Part shown: piece after piece, positions 25,546 to 37,800 of the stretch | Layout of the letters: the number at the start of each line of letters is the position of its first letter | How positions within the stretch are numbered: position 1 is the stretch's first letter | DNA from: Maylandia zebra | Taxonomy: Eukaryota; Chordata; Actinopteri; Cichliformes; Cichlidae | Assembly (NCBI RefSeq): GCF_041146795.1 | Contig: NC_135177.1 | Coordinates: forward strand, 6,364,060 to 6,428,059 | Direction of reading: 5' to 3' | DNA: 64,000 nucleotides | The notes under the pieces: model-generated | The model's database searches: none | The model's input: only the letters and a program-made list of their open reading frames with translations | Told to the model about the DNA's origin: nothing | Translations under genes and position numbers: made by a program

Positions 25546-26641
25546 GATCATAATGCCTCTTCCACTGAATTTATTAAAGAGTTTTCTCGTTTCCGACTAC
25601 TGCTACAACAAAGATGGCAGCCAGCCGGTGTGACACCGGTAGAACTTGGAGGAGTAATATTCATGCAAGTGATCAGAAGCCTCTTAAAGCCTCCATAAAA
25701 TACCTTAAAACATTTAATTACTGTGTACTTAAAGGTTAGCTCTGACTTAAATGAATGTTAATACGAGACGAGCACAAACTGTTGCCGATTAATATGAATA
25801 ATAAATTAATTCATTAATGATGCAAGCTGATAGTTTTGTTCTCAGTAACATGTACAGCATCTAGCTGTAAAACATAAGCCAAACAGGTGTTAGTATTGTC
25901 ATTAATTAGGGCGTGTGCCGGTACATAGTCAAAATTAATGTGATTAGTAACAGCTGTATGATTGTTTTTCTGTATCTAACTGTGGTGGTGGTTTAAGGTT
26001 TTTGGTCATTAACCAGGCACGTTTGTCAAAGTTTAGGCTGTGAGGTAAAAAGTATATGTTCTTCCTGGGCATGCTTAATTGGAAATGGAGAAACACTGTT
26101 TAGGAATCTGAACTAAGGATCTGCACTCAGTTCTGGTATTTAGCCAAGCCGTGACATTTTTGCTGCAGAGGGTAAAGTTATGTTTTCGTGTGTGTCTTGC
26201 TATACCTTGGCCTACAGCTCCACATCCCCCTGCGGCTGCTGTGCGGCGGCCTGCTATTCGCCTGTAATGCAGTCATGTGGACCACCTTCTCCAAGGCACT
26301 CCGCCATTCCACCTCTACAGCCAGGGCCACTGTCACGACCACTGCATCCAACTTCATTTCCTCTGTAAGCTCTCTACATATGCTGAACTAATTTGATTTT
26401 TCACAACACTATAACAACAAAAGGGAAACATTTTGACTTTGCATTCAACATTCAGATTACTGTTTTATATTTATAGTGAATGTGTTCTTCTGTCCAGGGA
26501 CTGCTAGGGAGGCTCTTCTTTGGAGAGAGCCATGCAACTCTGTGGTGGGCAGGCATCGCTCTCACTCTGTGTGGACTGCTGATGCTTCATGGTTCAGCAC
26601 CTCAGACACACCCACAGGAAGCAGACAAGAAGGACAAGTAA
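25220..26641 (+). CDS. tmem42: TMEM42, small EamA-type multi-pass membrane protein
   Basis: Three exons, 25220-25414, 26218-26364 and 26498-26641, join in phase 0 to 161 residues. Four hydrophobic segments are visible: FYALLAGFLAATASLSAKLS, LHIPLRLLCGGLLFACNAVM, ATVTTTASNFISSGLLG and ATLWWAGIALTLCGLLML. The patterns AxSAKL, NxxMWTxFSxAL and LWWxGxxLxLCGLxxxH match human TMEM42. The fold is half of a drug/metabolite-transporter repeat; no substrate is established. The tail is short and charged (EADKKDK). The start codon gives the usual length for the family. AATAAA at 26977 is a plausible poly(A) signal. A long (AC)n tract lies in intron 1. Confidence 0.93.
25482..25541. repeat. (AC)n microsatellite in tmem42 intron 1
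   Basis: About 30 uninterrupted AC units, 68 bp downstream of the exon 1 donor at 25414. Confidence 0.97.
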
Positions 26642-26976
26642 TGCATGTTGGAGTTGTTCCAAGTGCGCAGCCTCAAAACTGTTGACTGCAAAGAGCAGTT
26701 CTGTCAGGTTCTCCGCCTGCAGAATTGACTGATGTATACTTTTTAAGAGTTCTTCCTATAAGACGAACAACAACTGCCTTTTTATGGACTTTCACCTGAA
26801 TTCTGATTCTTTATGAGGGGTTCCCTGGGACTTGCACAAAATCAAAAAACCCTCATATTATTATTTTTTTTGTACCTGTGTGGAAGTTGATTTTTTTAAT
26901 GTGTGATGCATGTATTACAAACCACACTGTGACTTGCTCTGCATTGGAATACTGAGTGGAAATGGATATTTTTATA

Positions 26977-26982
26977 AATAAA
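26977..26982 (+). promoter_or_regulatory. tmem42: Polyadenylation signal of tmem42
   Basis: AATAAA lies 335 nt after the stop codon, within an A/T-rich stretch. It is the best candidate of those present. Confidence 0.5.
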
Positions 26983-28845
26983 ATGGAAGTCGAACAAATG
27001 AGGGCACTTAAATACCACATTTTGTGCAGAAGAACAGCCATCTCACAACCATGCTAAATTTACTCTAAAGAATTGAGAATGATTAGAAAGTCAATTGATT
27101 TGAGTTTGGCACCACCTTGTGGTACTTTTAGGGATAGCACCGGAGAAGACTGCACGCCCAGAAAATTGAGGAAGCGTTTTTTGTCGACTAGTTCAAACTA
27201 GTTGCAGCTGAATATGTTACCTTACAATGCCCACAAAAGCTAGAAAGCTCACACAAAGATATGCAAATGACCAGCTGCAGTAGTCGGCAGAAGCGTAATG
27301 ATTAAAGGCTGGAGGTAAACATTTAAAATAAACCCTCTCCACATGGGTCAGTGACAACTACTGAACGATAAAGCCAAGCGCCGGTGTGCAGATGTGTTTT
27401 GTTCAAATTAAATTGAATGAAAATTTGGAGGGCACCGTGTTTCCCCCAGGACGATACAAACAACATGCCTGCTGTTCTGTCTGAACACCCATTTATTCCA
27501 GACCACTTAGCTGTGCCTCAGCTGCAAATGAGGTGTAATGTTTTCTCCAATTATGATACACACTTCTACCACAACAGCTGTATTTGTCTTCTGTGGTTGG
27601 CTATCATCAAAGGCATCGAAGCAGAAGAGCTGAAAGTGGTCACAGTGGAACAGAATGGAATCAGTGCAGAAAAACACAACAGGAGATAAGATGTACCACA
27701 ACGTAAGGAGTGCTCTGACACGTTGATAAATATGTTTTTTTCCTTTCTCGCAGTCGATTAGATGAGATGATAAGGCTGTATGAAAAAATGTTCCTATTAA
27801 GTTTTGAACTGGACTGTCAGTAGCTTTTGGTGTACAATTCAAACACTGCAGATGTATTTGCTAAAAACAAACAAATAATCTGTCACTAGATTTAAAACAA
27901 ACAAACAAAAAAGAATGACCATTCATATAAGGAAGGAACCCACACAATGAGTAGATTATTAAAGCAATGTAAACATGATTAAACATAAGTGATCCCATAA
28001 TGTCCAGCAGCCATTTAGCAGTTAAAGCCCTTATCCTCCAGCTTACATACACACACAATAAAAATCCTCTATATGAAGTCATCTACTGCCCTTTTCCCAC
28101 ATGTGCAATGGAGCGAGAAATATGAAAATGGCAACTTGAGACAGTCTGGAATCAAGATGAGTAATAAAACAATGTAGTGTTTCAAACATTTGCTCAGTAA
28201 AGATAGATAAGGCACGAGGTGAGCTCGAACTAGTTTCTCAGACATGGGTCAAGCCTAATCTTAGACTAAAAACCTTTTCCAAATGGAGAGTTTGTATTTC
28301 TAGGCTTAACCGTTATCTGTGAAACTGGCTGTTCAAATCTGGGGGGGAAGGCAAGAAGGTTGAAAGGAACCATTTGTGCTACAGTGCTGGAGCAGAGCTG
28401 CTGTTAGTGGTGTTCTGAGGCAGCTCAGGGAGGCACTTTACAGTATTCTCTTCTCCAAACACTGAGCTGACTGAGCTTTGAGTCCTCACAGCGTTTTCCT
28501 AGAGACAAATTCAGGAAAATGCTGCAGGTTTGGCAGATTTAGTAGAGAAATATGAGATCCTTAAAATGCACATTAGACCTTCAGTTATGTGTGCAAGTAT
28601 TAAGCTAAGATACAAAAGTTTGATAATGGGTGCTCTGCACACCTATCAAATGGCTACACTGAAGGTAGGAACAGAAACTGTAAAATATATCCAGAAAAAA
28701 GTCCTGTACATAAAGAAATGCATACATAATTAAAATAAATTCTGGGCAGTTTTTCAACATTTAGAAAGTCCAGTTTCAAAAATATCTTTGTGCTTGTCAA
28801 GAAATCCTGCCTGTCTGCAATTTATGCTTTCCCCAGCAGGTGGCG
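26983..28845. other. Intergenic region between tmem42 and zdhhc3 (tail to tail)
   Basis: No exon-like or repeat structure is recognised. The right part should include the 3' UTR of the long zdhhc3 isoform on the minus strand. Confidence 0.4.
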
Positions 28846-29052
28846 CTAGTTGAGTGGTATCTCTATGACATCCTCCTCGATGATCTCTCCCTGGGGGATG
28901 GCGACGTGGTGCTCAGGGCTCTTCTTGCAGCTCAAGCCTGAAAAAGGGCTGCACCAGGACAGTGAGAAGGGGCCTCCGAATGCAATCTGCATGGCCTCCC
29001 AACACGGAACTTTCCCCCACTTCCCCGTCTCCCCCTTCAGCCGCTCGATCCC
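28846..29052 (-). CDS. zdhhc3: zdhhc3 alternative last exon, long C-terminus
   Basis: The acceptor gtctccag precedes [20 protein letters not shown], continuing [17 protein letters not shown] and ending [17 protein letters not shown] (stop TAG at 28846-28848). It joins the DET donor at 36427 in phase 0 and gives a 327-residue protein. It begins with the same GIE-x-L-K register and the same (F)G-x-PFS-x-x-W-x-SPF core as the proximal exon, so the two are alternative homologous exons. A T27 tract (minus strand) lies about 58 nt upstream of the acceptor. Confidence 0.9.
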   Translation of the reverse strand, partial: GIERLKGETGKWGKVPCWEAMQIAFGGPFSLSWCSPFSGLSCKKSPEHHVAIPQGEIIEEDVIEIPLN

Positions 29053-32000
29053 CTGGAGACAAAAAACAGTGAGGTTCTGAGGTGAAGGGGCAGAGAGACA
29101 AACAAAGCGCAAAAAAAAAAAAAAAAAAAAAAAAAAAGCACTGCATGGGATCACCTGCATGCACCATCAATGACATCCACAACACAAAACTGGTGATAGT
29201 ATGTTACTATGTGATGGTTTTGCTTTTTTGTGCTAGTCCCTCAGACACTTAAACATGTCCAGCTTATTTAAAAAAATAAAATAAAAAGTCTTCAGGTTGA
29301 GGGTTTAATCATTTACTTGTCATTGCTGCCATTTATCCTGTGTGTACTGGCCAGGAAGCAAAGAGAACGGGACTGGCAGTGGAGCCAGCTGCTCAAATGG
29401 TTGCTAATTAACACCTAAACTGAACTGCAGCTGAGGCTGATGGGAATGTGATTACTTTTACAGGTCTTTGTTCCTACAACAAAGCACCAGAGACATATTT
29501 GGACTGGCTGACTGTCTCAAAGCACATTTAAGTCCAGCTGAAGTAAATGAGGCTTCAGTGGATGCCCTCTTGGTAATAATTTGTCCGTTTATTTTTATCC
29601 TCAGACCTTTGAATGTTACTTCCTAATCCAAACCAAGTGCCAGCTACCACAAACTTGAGGCTTAGGCTAATGCAGGAAGCAGCTTATAATACAACACCAG
29701 TAACAGTAATGATGCTTTCACCTGGCTCCCACTCAAAACATGTCAGCCTCTCTAGAAGTGCTAAATCAGTCATTTTTAAGGAGTCTTTAAAGCCCTGCTT
29801 GATAAATACGCAATGTCTGAGTTTTTGGATGCGATTCTGGCTTTGATGTCCAATGTGTGGGTGTTGACTGATAGTAGGCACGCTCCAGCTTCAAAAATGT
29901 TTGCCATTCATTAAAGTAGACTCAATATTTGGGGTTCACGACTGCTGTCCAAACAGAAGGCACTTGAAGAGGTCACCCTGAACTTTGAGAAGGTGGGATA
30001 GGATTGTTTTTCCCTCCAGTTTGTTAGTTTTGGGGTTCATTTCAAGATGGCCAACAGTTCTGATTTCTAATGTATAATGGCAAAAAGTAACGCTGACAGA
30101 TACTTCTAGAACTAATGTAAGAAGTTATTTTAGAAGGACTGTGTTCCAAGATATTAACCTAAAGCAACATGTACTCATCTGGATGCATGCTCAATCATCC
30201 AGGTTAGGAAATCCTTAAAAGTTGCTTCTGTTCATCTGGACGAAACGTTTCTCCCACTGAAAACGCTTCATCCTAGTACATGTGCATAATGACTGAATGG
30301 CGAACAATGGGCAGTTGAGTTTTTTGATCATTAATATGCAAATTTGTTATCAGCACTGATCAAAAACCATTGATCAATGGTCATGAGTACCATTCACAGA
30401 GAGTTGGGGAATGGCTGCAATCACAGCATTGTAACATGGCAGGAGGTACCGTTAAGCCCCCTCCTCCATTCATAGATGGTCGTAAATTGCCTCCTTGACT
30501 CCTGCCGGTGGAGGTTTCAGTCATTGTGCAAAGGTACTGTTTTATAAGGTGAAGTAAACCTGCAATCAGCTGACATTAAAGAAGTCACTTGGATGAGTGA
30601 CAAAGCGTTTCTCCCACTGAAAACGCTCCATCCAAATGAACAGAATCAACTTTTTGGGGCAACATGTAGTTCTGTGAGCTTTAGAGTGCTTACGGGGTTA
30701 GGCTAGCAGGTGCCCTGTTTATAGTCTTTATGCTTAGTTAAGAAACTCAAGTACATGCCACTGAAGGTAGTTTTCGGGAATTTTGTGTTTTAAATGTAAA
30801 TGTAAAAAAAAAAACAACCTGAGTCTTGACAGAGTATTTTTAGTGACAGTCAAAGATCCATTTGGGTAACTCAGACGGCTGAATCTAATATTAGTTTCAA
30901 CTTTGGGACTTATATTTATGCAGTGCAAACAGTGGATTTTACAGCCATCTTCTAGTGTACTGGTGTAAAGGTTGCTTCATGGCCACAAGTTACAGTTAAC
31001 ACTAACTGAGAAGTTAGATGACTTGACTTCTGATGAGTTTTAACAGTGTCCTCTAAATGCTTTAGGTTCCATGTTATTCAATTTGTTTTTAAAGAAACAT
31101 GCCCAACATTTCATGCTGCTGTCCAAAAAGACTGGCATGCACTTCAAAAATAAACAGATGGCACATGCATCACAGACAGAACTCACTCATTCATTCAAAC
31201 CGTTTGGTTGAAGTAAAACAGCAAAGGAGGAACTGAAAGCACACGTCGGCCTTCTGATTGAAGCGTGCATACATGTGACATGTCAAAGCTTGATGGGGAC
31301 GGCCAATGTGACTGCTGTTCGCAAGCTTACCTCAGTCAAGATTACAAAGGGCTGTCTGCTTCGGAAAGCTTTCGGCAGAGTGAGTTATCAACCAAAGCAA
31401 AAATGCATGAGTGAGGAGAGGACACAGTATCGGGGGGAGGAGGATCCCAGACGTGGGAGCAGAATGGAAGACAAGGACGGAGGGAAAATGCAGGATGTGA
31501 GGGCCATATAAGAACTGTGTGCACGGGGAGAAGGAGGAAAAAAACCCAACAAAAAACCCACATCTGCTCCGGTATTACTATTTGAATATAAAATAAAGGG
31601 ACAGGCAAAAGTAAATAAATGCACCTCCACAAAGGAAGCAAACACAGTTGTTGCATTGCATCTGAGAAGATTTTATTCTCTGTGCACGTGCTGAAATCTC
31701 TTCAGAATATTTAGAAAGAATTAAAATTTCTGTAAAAATAACAAAACAATAATAATAATCTCTGCCGTCACTCAGCTGCTTCATCATACCAGCAGTGTTT
31801 CACATACACAATTAAACTAGCCTTCAGCTGTACCATGCATTCAAAAACAAAGGATACACACAATATCATGTAAACAAAGAATAGAAGAATAAAACCGCAC
31901 ACTTTGGAACAAAGCAGTTCACCCAGGAGAAAATCTCAAATGATAAATACAAAGAAATACAAAGTGAAATTAAATCTTCTTTTTTAACGACTTTAAATTG

Positions 32001-34819
32001 GATAGTGAATGTTAATACCTCGGTTAAATGCTTTGTAGGCTGGCATGGTGCAGAAATGAATATTCTAAATCCACGTCTTCTCTTTAACTCCGAACACGAT
32101 TTTATACATTTCCGGCAGCGAAGAGGATTTTAAACTGAAGCCAGTGTCCCTTCAGAGCAAATTCATATCAAAGGGTTCCCAAATAATCGCAGAATTGTGG
32201 GTTTTATTGAATTTGGCACACGCTCACAACATCAAAACACCACATGGGCTTAGAGCTGTGATTCACTGGCACGTATTCATGCAAACAGAGTGTTAGTGGG
32301 AGGCTACTGTAGGAGGCTAAACCTTTCTTATAAAAAAAATAACACAAAAAAACCCCAACAACATAAAAAACAAAATCCAGAATGAACATATGTTGACAGA
32401 CTGTCAGCATCATTCTAACCCACATGTTTTTCCTGCTTAAAGACAGGCTGAGGTCGACATCAGTCACCTTTGAAAGGCTTTCCCTTTCCTTCCTTTAGCA
32501 GAACTCAGACTGCCAGCTTAAACACTGAGAATCTGGATCTGTTTGCTGGAACAAACAGAAACCTCCTGGTTTGTTTTAGCCAAAAATAAGATGCATTTCT
32601 GTCTTCCAAGAGGCTTTGTTTTTCTTGAGCATGTATCAGAGAGGAAACAGGGACAATGTTGTAGGTGCTAAAAATCACTGAAAACATGATTAGGCTGCAG
32701 CGTGACTTTTTGGTCTTTTTTGTTTAATCACAGAGATCCTCCAAAATGGACTTTCAATAGCTGATCAAGGGTCAGCTACTAAATCAGACCTAATTTGTTT
32801 TGCTTTTCCTTATTTTGAGCCATACTTTGTGTTATTATGCTGGGTGCTTATATTAAATAAGTTTCAAATAATGAGGTGAGACTTCAGACTGCTCTAAACT
32901 CAGTTTCAAACAGTTTGTTCTACTCTTTCCTCTGTTTGATGTCAAAGACAGAGGATCTCTCTAACATGGCTCTCTGGCTCTGACTGTGGACACAGAAGCT
33001 CCATCCAACTCAAACATTCTTTTTACAAGAGGCAGCCAATCAGAATATAGTTGGTTTTGAGAAAGGGCTGCCTCAAAGGTAGGGAACTACACCACCTCGT
33101 TTCAGATGAGCACAAAGGTCCCTCACAGGATAAATAAAGATTACTAGCTTAGCTTTGCATGATTCACAGTTGAAAGAAAACAGAGACCAAGAATGGAACT
33201 GTGGAGCTGGGAATGAGCATAACAAGCCCACTTTAAATATTCAGTACATCTGCTATCCTTTAGTCACAGCAGGCTATCAGCTCTGCTTTTTGGTACCACT
33301 GCGATCCCTTGCCTCGTGTAGTCTTACATTAATGAGAACCCAAACGGTTAAATGCAGTGTAATGTGCAGGTTTTTACATGATGAGATAACAGAGCTCTGT
33401 TTTCAAAACTGCTTTCAACTCCACCCTGAATGTAAGAATGAGACAATCTGAAAGTCACTGCTAACAGGGAAGAAAAGGGATCCATTTGGAAAATTAGAAC
33501 TCTCATCACAAACATAACAGACCAAAAGTCTTTGGATTAACTTTTGTCCTATTAATGAAATTTTAAAAAAAATCTCCCAAGAATGAAAAAAGTGAATCAA
33601 AGAAGAGCAAAAACACTCAAAGGTAGAACATACATAGAAACTACAAGAGCGCCACCGTTGTGAAGTTCTCATGGCTGGCCTTACAGTGCTGCGTCCCCAT
33701 TGGTCAGCTACTTTTAGACAACAGTCAGTGATGCACAGATTCAACAAGCGGTAATACCTTCTAATGTCAACAGCAGTCATAATAACATCTCAGTTAGGAC
33801 AGACTGAGGGATAGCCCATTCTCTAATTAATGGAGTTTTACTTTCAGTCCACTGACATGTTCATCTAAGTGTAAGTAGCCCACACGAGAGCTTTGTGTCA
33901 GAACTGGGGCTGAAAAAAAGACCAAAGAGGAAAAGTCTGAACCCAGAAACAAAGGTGAAGATTATCATAACCAAATGGAGCACTCTATGCAATTCTAATG
34001 TAAATTCTTTTTTAGAATTGTTGTGTTTTGCTTTCACTTTCTTTGCATTTGATTCTTGAGAGATTTTTTTCAGTAACTATGAAAAATCCCACTGTAACAA
34101 AGGCAAGATGTTGATGTGCTATGTACAGCACTATAACAGAGGGTCGGCCTGAGCGTGGGTCTGATTACTGAATGGTTCAGACAATCCATTCCTGAGTAGA
34201 CCCATTTAAAAGCTTTATCCAGTCCATGTCTGGAACACACTGACATTGAGTAATATTTAAAGGGTCAGTTCATCTAAAAAAATCCACCAAGCTCTCTACT
34301 GGCATCAGAATAGCTAATGTGGAATTACAGTAACTCTAACCCTGATGTGTGATTTTAATATAATCTGGAGACCTGCAGTTTCCAGCCAGTTTTACCCTAA
34401 AATAGTCCTTAAAATGTCCTAAAACTCGGTGCTTCGCCAGTTTATGAAGCATTTTTGTTTACCTTATACATCATTTCCTATTTTCACTGTAATGAAATTA
34501 GCTGGCAATTACAGGAAATACATAATACCTGCTTTTTCTTTATAATTTAGCTGAACTAACCCTTTAGGGAGAAGCAAAAAGGAAACAGTAAGAAGAGAGA
34601 GGGGCTTCTGATAGAGGAGAAAGAAAGCAGGTCAGAAACAAACAGATCCATCACAGTGTTTGCAAACACGACTGTAAAGTGTTTCTTTTTCTCTGCAACT
34701 CGACTCACTCAAGGCAACACAAAAATAAAACGTATAGAGCACTTAGTTGGCAACACAAAAAAAGCACATGAAAAGCTGTCCATTGCTAATGTGGGATATA
34801 CAGTGTAAATCGCGTTGAG

Positions 34820-34876
<57 letters not shown>

Positions 34877-37800
34877 GGGGGGGGGGGTGCAGGCCTTCCC
34901 ACTTTGGTTTTGATCACTCCCTGTGCTGAGCCTTCACACCACATATTGGTAGGTCTCAGCCTTCCCGTGGTCGGGGGTGGAGAAAGGGCTAAACCACAAT
35001 ATGGAGAAAGGGTGTCCGAATACCGCCCTCATGTTCATCCACTTAGTTTTTTTAGCCCATCTTCTCTCTTCCTTTTTCAATTGCTCTATGCCCTGAAAAC
35101 GAGAGACAACCAAACTTCAGTTGGTGTGCTTTTGCGGCCCAGCGATCACAGTAATCACAAACTCCAAATACCCATTTCTGTATTAGAAAGATAAAAATAA
35201 GATCATCGGGGGCTGCACGTCAGGCGCTGCTGAATTAGGACAGTGGAGAGCCGATGTTGTGCCCTTCCCTTGTGTGTTGCACAGCCCTGTGTATGCTAAA
35301 GCCCTCTCTTCATAATAAATAAGGTCTGGAGTTGCAGACAAAAAGAAGTTGAAAACAGGGAGAGTTTGGTTTGGTGAGCTATGCTTCCCATGCACACAGG
35401 CGCCGTGTGCTTGATTATTTCAGCTCCAAACTTGAGAAGACAGAGATTCCTTCTTTCGCTGATACACTGACAAACGGACCTTTATTATAAAATTGCATAC
35501 AGGCCTGCCCTTCATGAACAGCACATTAGACTCACCACCAGGGGGCAGACTACTGGTAATGAGCAGGTGTAAAATCTGGACTCTGCTCAGCAGTTTAACT
35601 GGTAAACTTTTTTTTTTGCATGTGTGTTTTAGTCTCCTTTATTAAAGCTAGCCAATGCACACAAAGCTACGTGCACTATTTGCCTGTGAAAAGTTGTGAC
35701 TTTATTCAGTTTAACTAGCTCACCAAAGACAAAGTGAGAGAGAGAGAGAGAGCTTATATATAGTTGGGGTAGTAACACTGGGAGAAGGATGAGGATGGAT
35801 GTATAGATAAATCAGGCTAATGAACCTTTTGTTACATGAGACATCTCCACAACAGAAAGAAGCACAGGAGTACAGAATTGCTTGATTTTGTATCACATTA
35901 ATCCACAAGTCTGGAAAGGACTGAGATGTTACTATTATTGCTGTTATGAGTTACACCTGCACTTTTCCTGCTGAGTCTAAATGTCTCGTGTGAGGAAAGG
36001 TCCTATTTACAGATTGATACTGCAACAGTCACAGCCACAGTTGCCTCATACTTTAAAAGACAGTATGAATTAAACATTGGCAGGTTGGAGTTGAGGCATT
36101 GTTATTGTCACTCTGCCATAAAAAAGATGGAAAAACAGCCAGTAGGAGGTGACTTCCTTTGGTTGCAAAAACAAATCAGGCTCTACAGAAGTCTATGATC
36201 CACCTCTGCAATTTCTGATATGATGGTAGGTGTAACTCAAATTATTTGCTTTTAAGGCACTTAAGGTTGAAGTTCTGCTGCAGAGTAAGAGACGTCAGCT
36301 GATGTTTTGAGACGTTAAAGATATTCATGTTAAAAGAAGTTGAGAGTTGCAGCAGCAGGGAGAAGTCCTGAAGCACAGAGGAGTTAAAAGGAGGTGGTTA
36401 ACAGGATGGTAAACTGGGTCACTTACGGTCTCGTCGGTACAGATGGAGTGGACTTGGGTGCCGAACATCACAGAGGTGAAGATGAGGAAGAGGAGGCCCT
36501 CAAAGCACAGGAGTATGAGGAGGATGACTGTTGCTGGAGGAGAGAAGGTACTGCACTCTGGGGGAATGGGAGGGAGGTGGACACAGGGAAGTGAAAGGGC
36601 AAAGAAGAGATTCATAGAGGAACTGCTGCACTTCTATCAAAAAACTACTGCATCCAACTGCAGCTCTACAGTGACGATGCAAAGCTTTGAAGCCAGCGAG
36701 TATGAGCTTAGGTCAACTTCTTAAAGACTATTGTACGGGATCAGGAAGTTACGGCATCAGTAACTGGAAGGAAAATAAATGTCACAACAAAGAAGTAGAG
36801 ACAAGATGTACTCATGTCAACAATATTTCATATTTTCATTTGTCCTAAGGAGTTGCAAGCATTGCCATATAATGACACTTATAGTGGCAGGACATAAATA
36901 TCTGTCTGATGGCCCAAAATGATCCTTTCCTCTAGCCTGTGGTCTGATGTATGTCCAGATTGTTTAGGTTTCAGTTGCTTGGTTTTATCACCAATAGAAA
37001 TGCCTGCATTCTCTTTAATATTATGGACCTAAATAGCAATTGCATTGACAAACTAAAAGCCCACCAAAAAAATCATTTGAAAGTTCAGCAACAAGACCTC
37101 TTTCCTCATGACGCGGTTATTCCATAAACCTTGTTTATAGATAAGAATCCTTGATTATGGATAAGAAGTTGTGGATTTTTTTTTTTTGCAGTGCCTGGGT
37201 CATAACTTTGGAAACTAAGAAAAGCCAACATTTTCAAAACTGGGCAATTCACATGGAAAAAAATGTAGCTGGACAAACACCACTATAGACCAGAGGGAGA
37301 ATGTGCAACTTTGATTTTGTGTTGTATGTAGATGCAGTGGGCTAGGATAGGCTACAGACTCCCAGCACCGCTGAATAGAATAACCGATAGAAAGTGGATG
37401 AAGATCATATATGTATACCGATCAGGCACAACATTATGAGCATCTGCCTAATATTGTGTAGGTTCCCTCGACAGATGTGCTGTGGTATCTGTTCTGCAAG
37501 ATGTGAGGTGGGGCCTCCATGAATCAGACTTGTTTCTCAAGCACATCCCATAGATGCTCGATTGGTTTGAGATCAGGGGAATTTGGCGTAGCTCATCTAC
37601 TGACCACACGAGCCAGCCTGTGCCCCCCTTAGTTGAATTGCAATGATTTTCGTGGCTGTAGAAGGCGTTTCTGTTTGTTTGTCCCCCATTTATGTAAACA
37701 GGATGGGATAAACACAAGAACAGATATATGGTCCTTTAAGAAATGGAAACTAATGTGAAGAATATTGTAAGATGGTTATGTATGTAAATACAAAATATAA

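Noticed and set aside
27417-27842. Overlapping 90- and 111-codon frames on both strands between tmem42 and zdhhc3
   Set aside because: No homology, domain, splice signal or promoter feature was recognised; this length is expected by chance in this amount of sequence.
31275-31656. Frames of 78-104 codons within the zdhhc3 region
   Set aside because: Both strands are open only because of purine-rich sequence; no motif and no exon signals.
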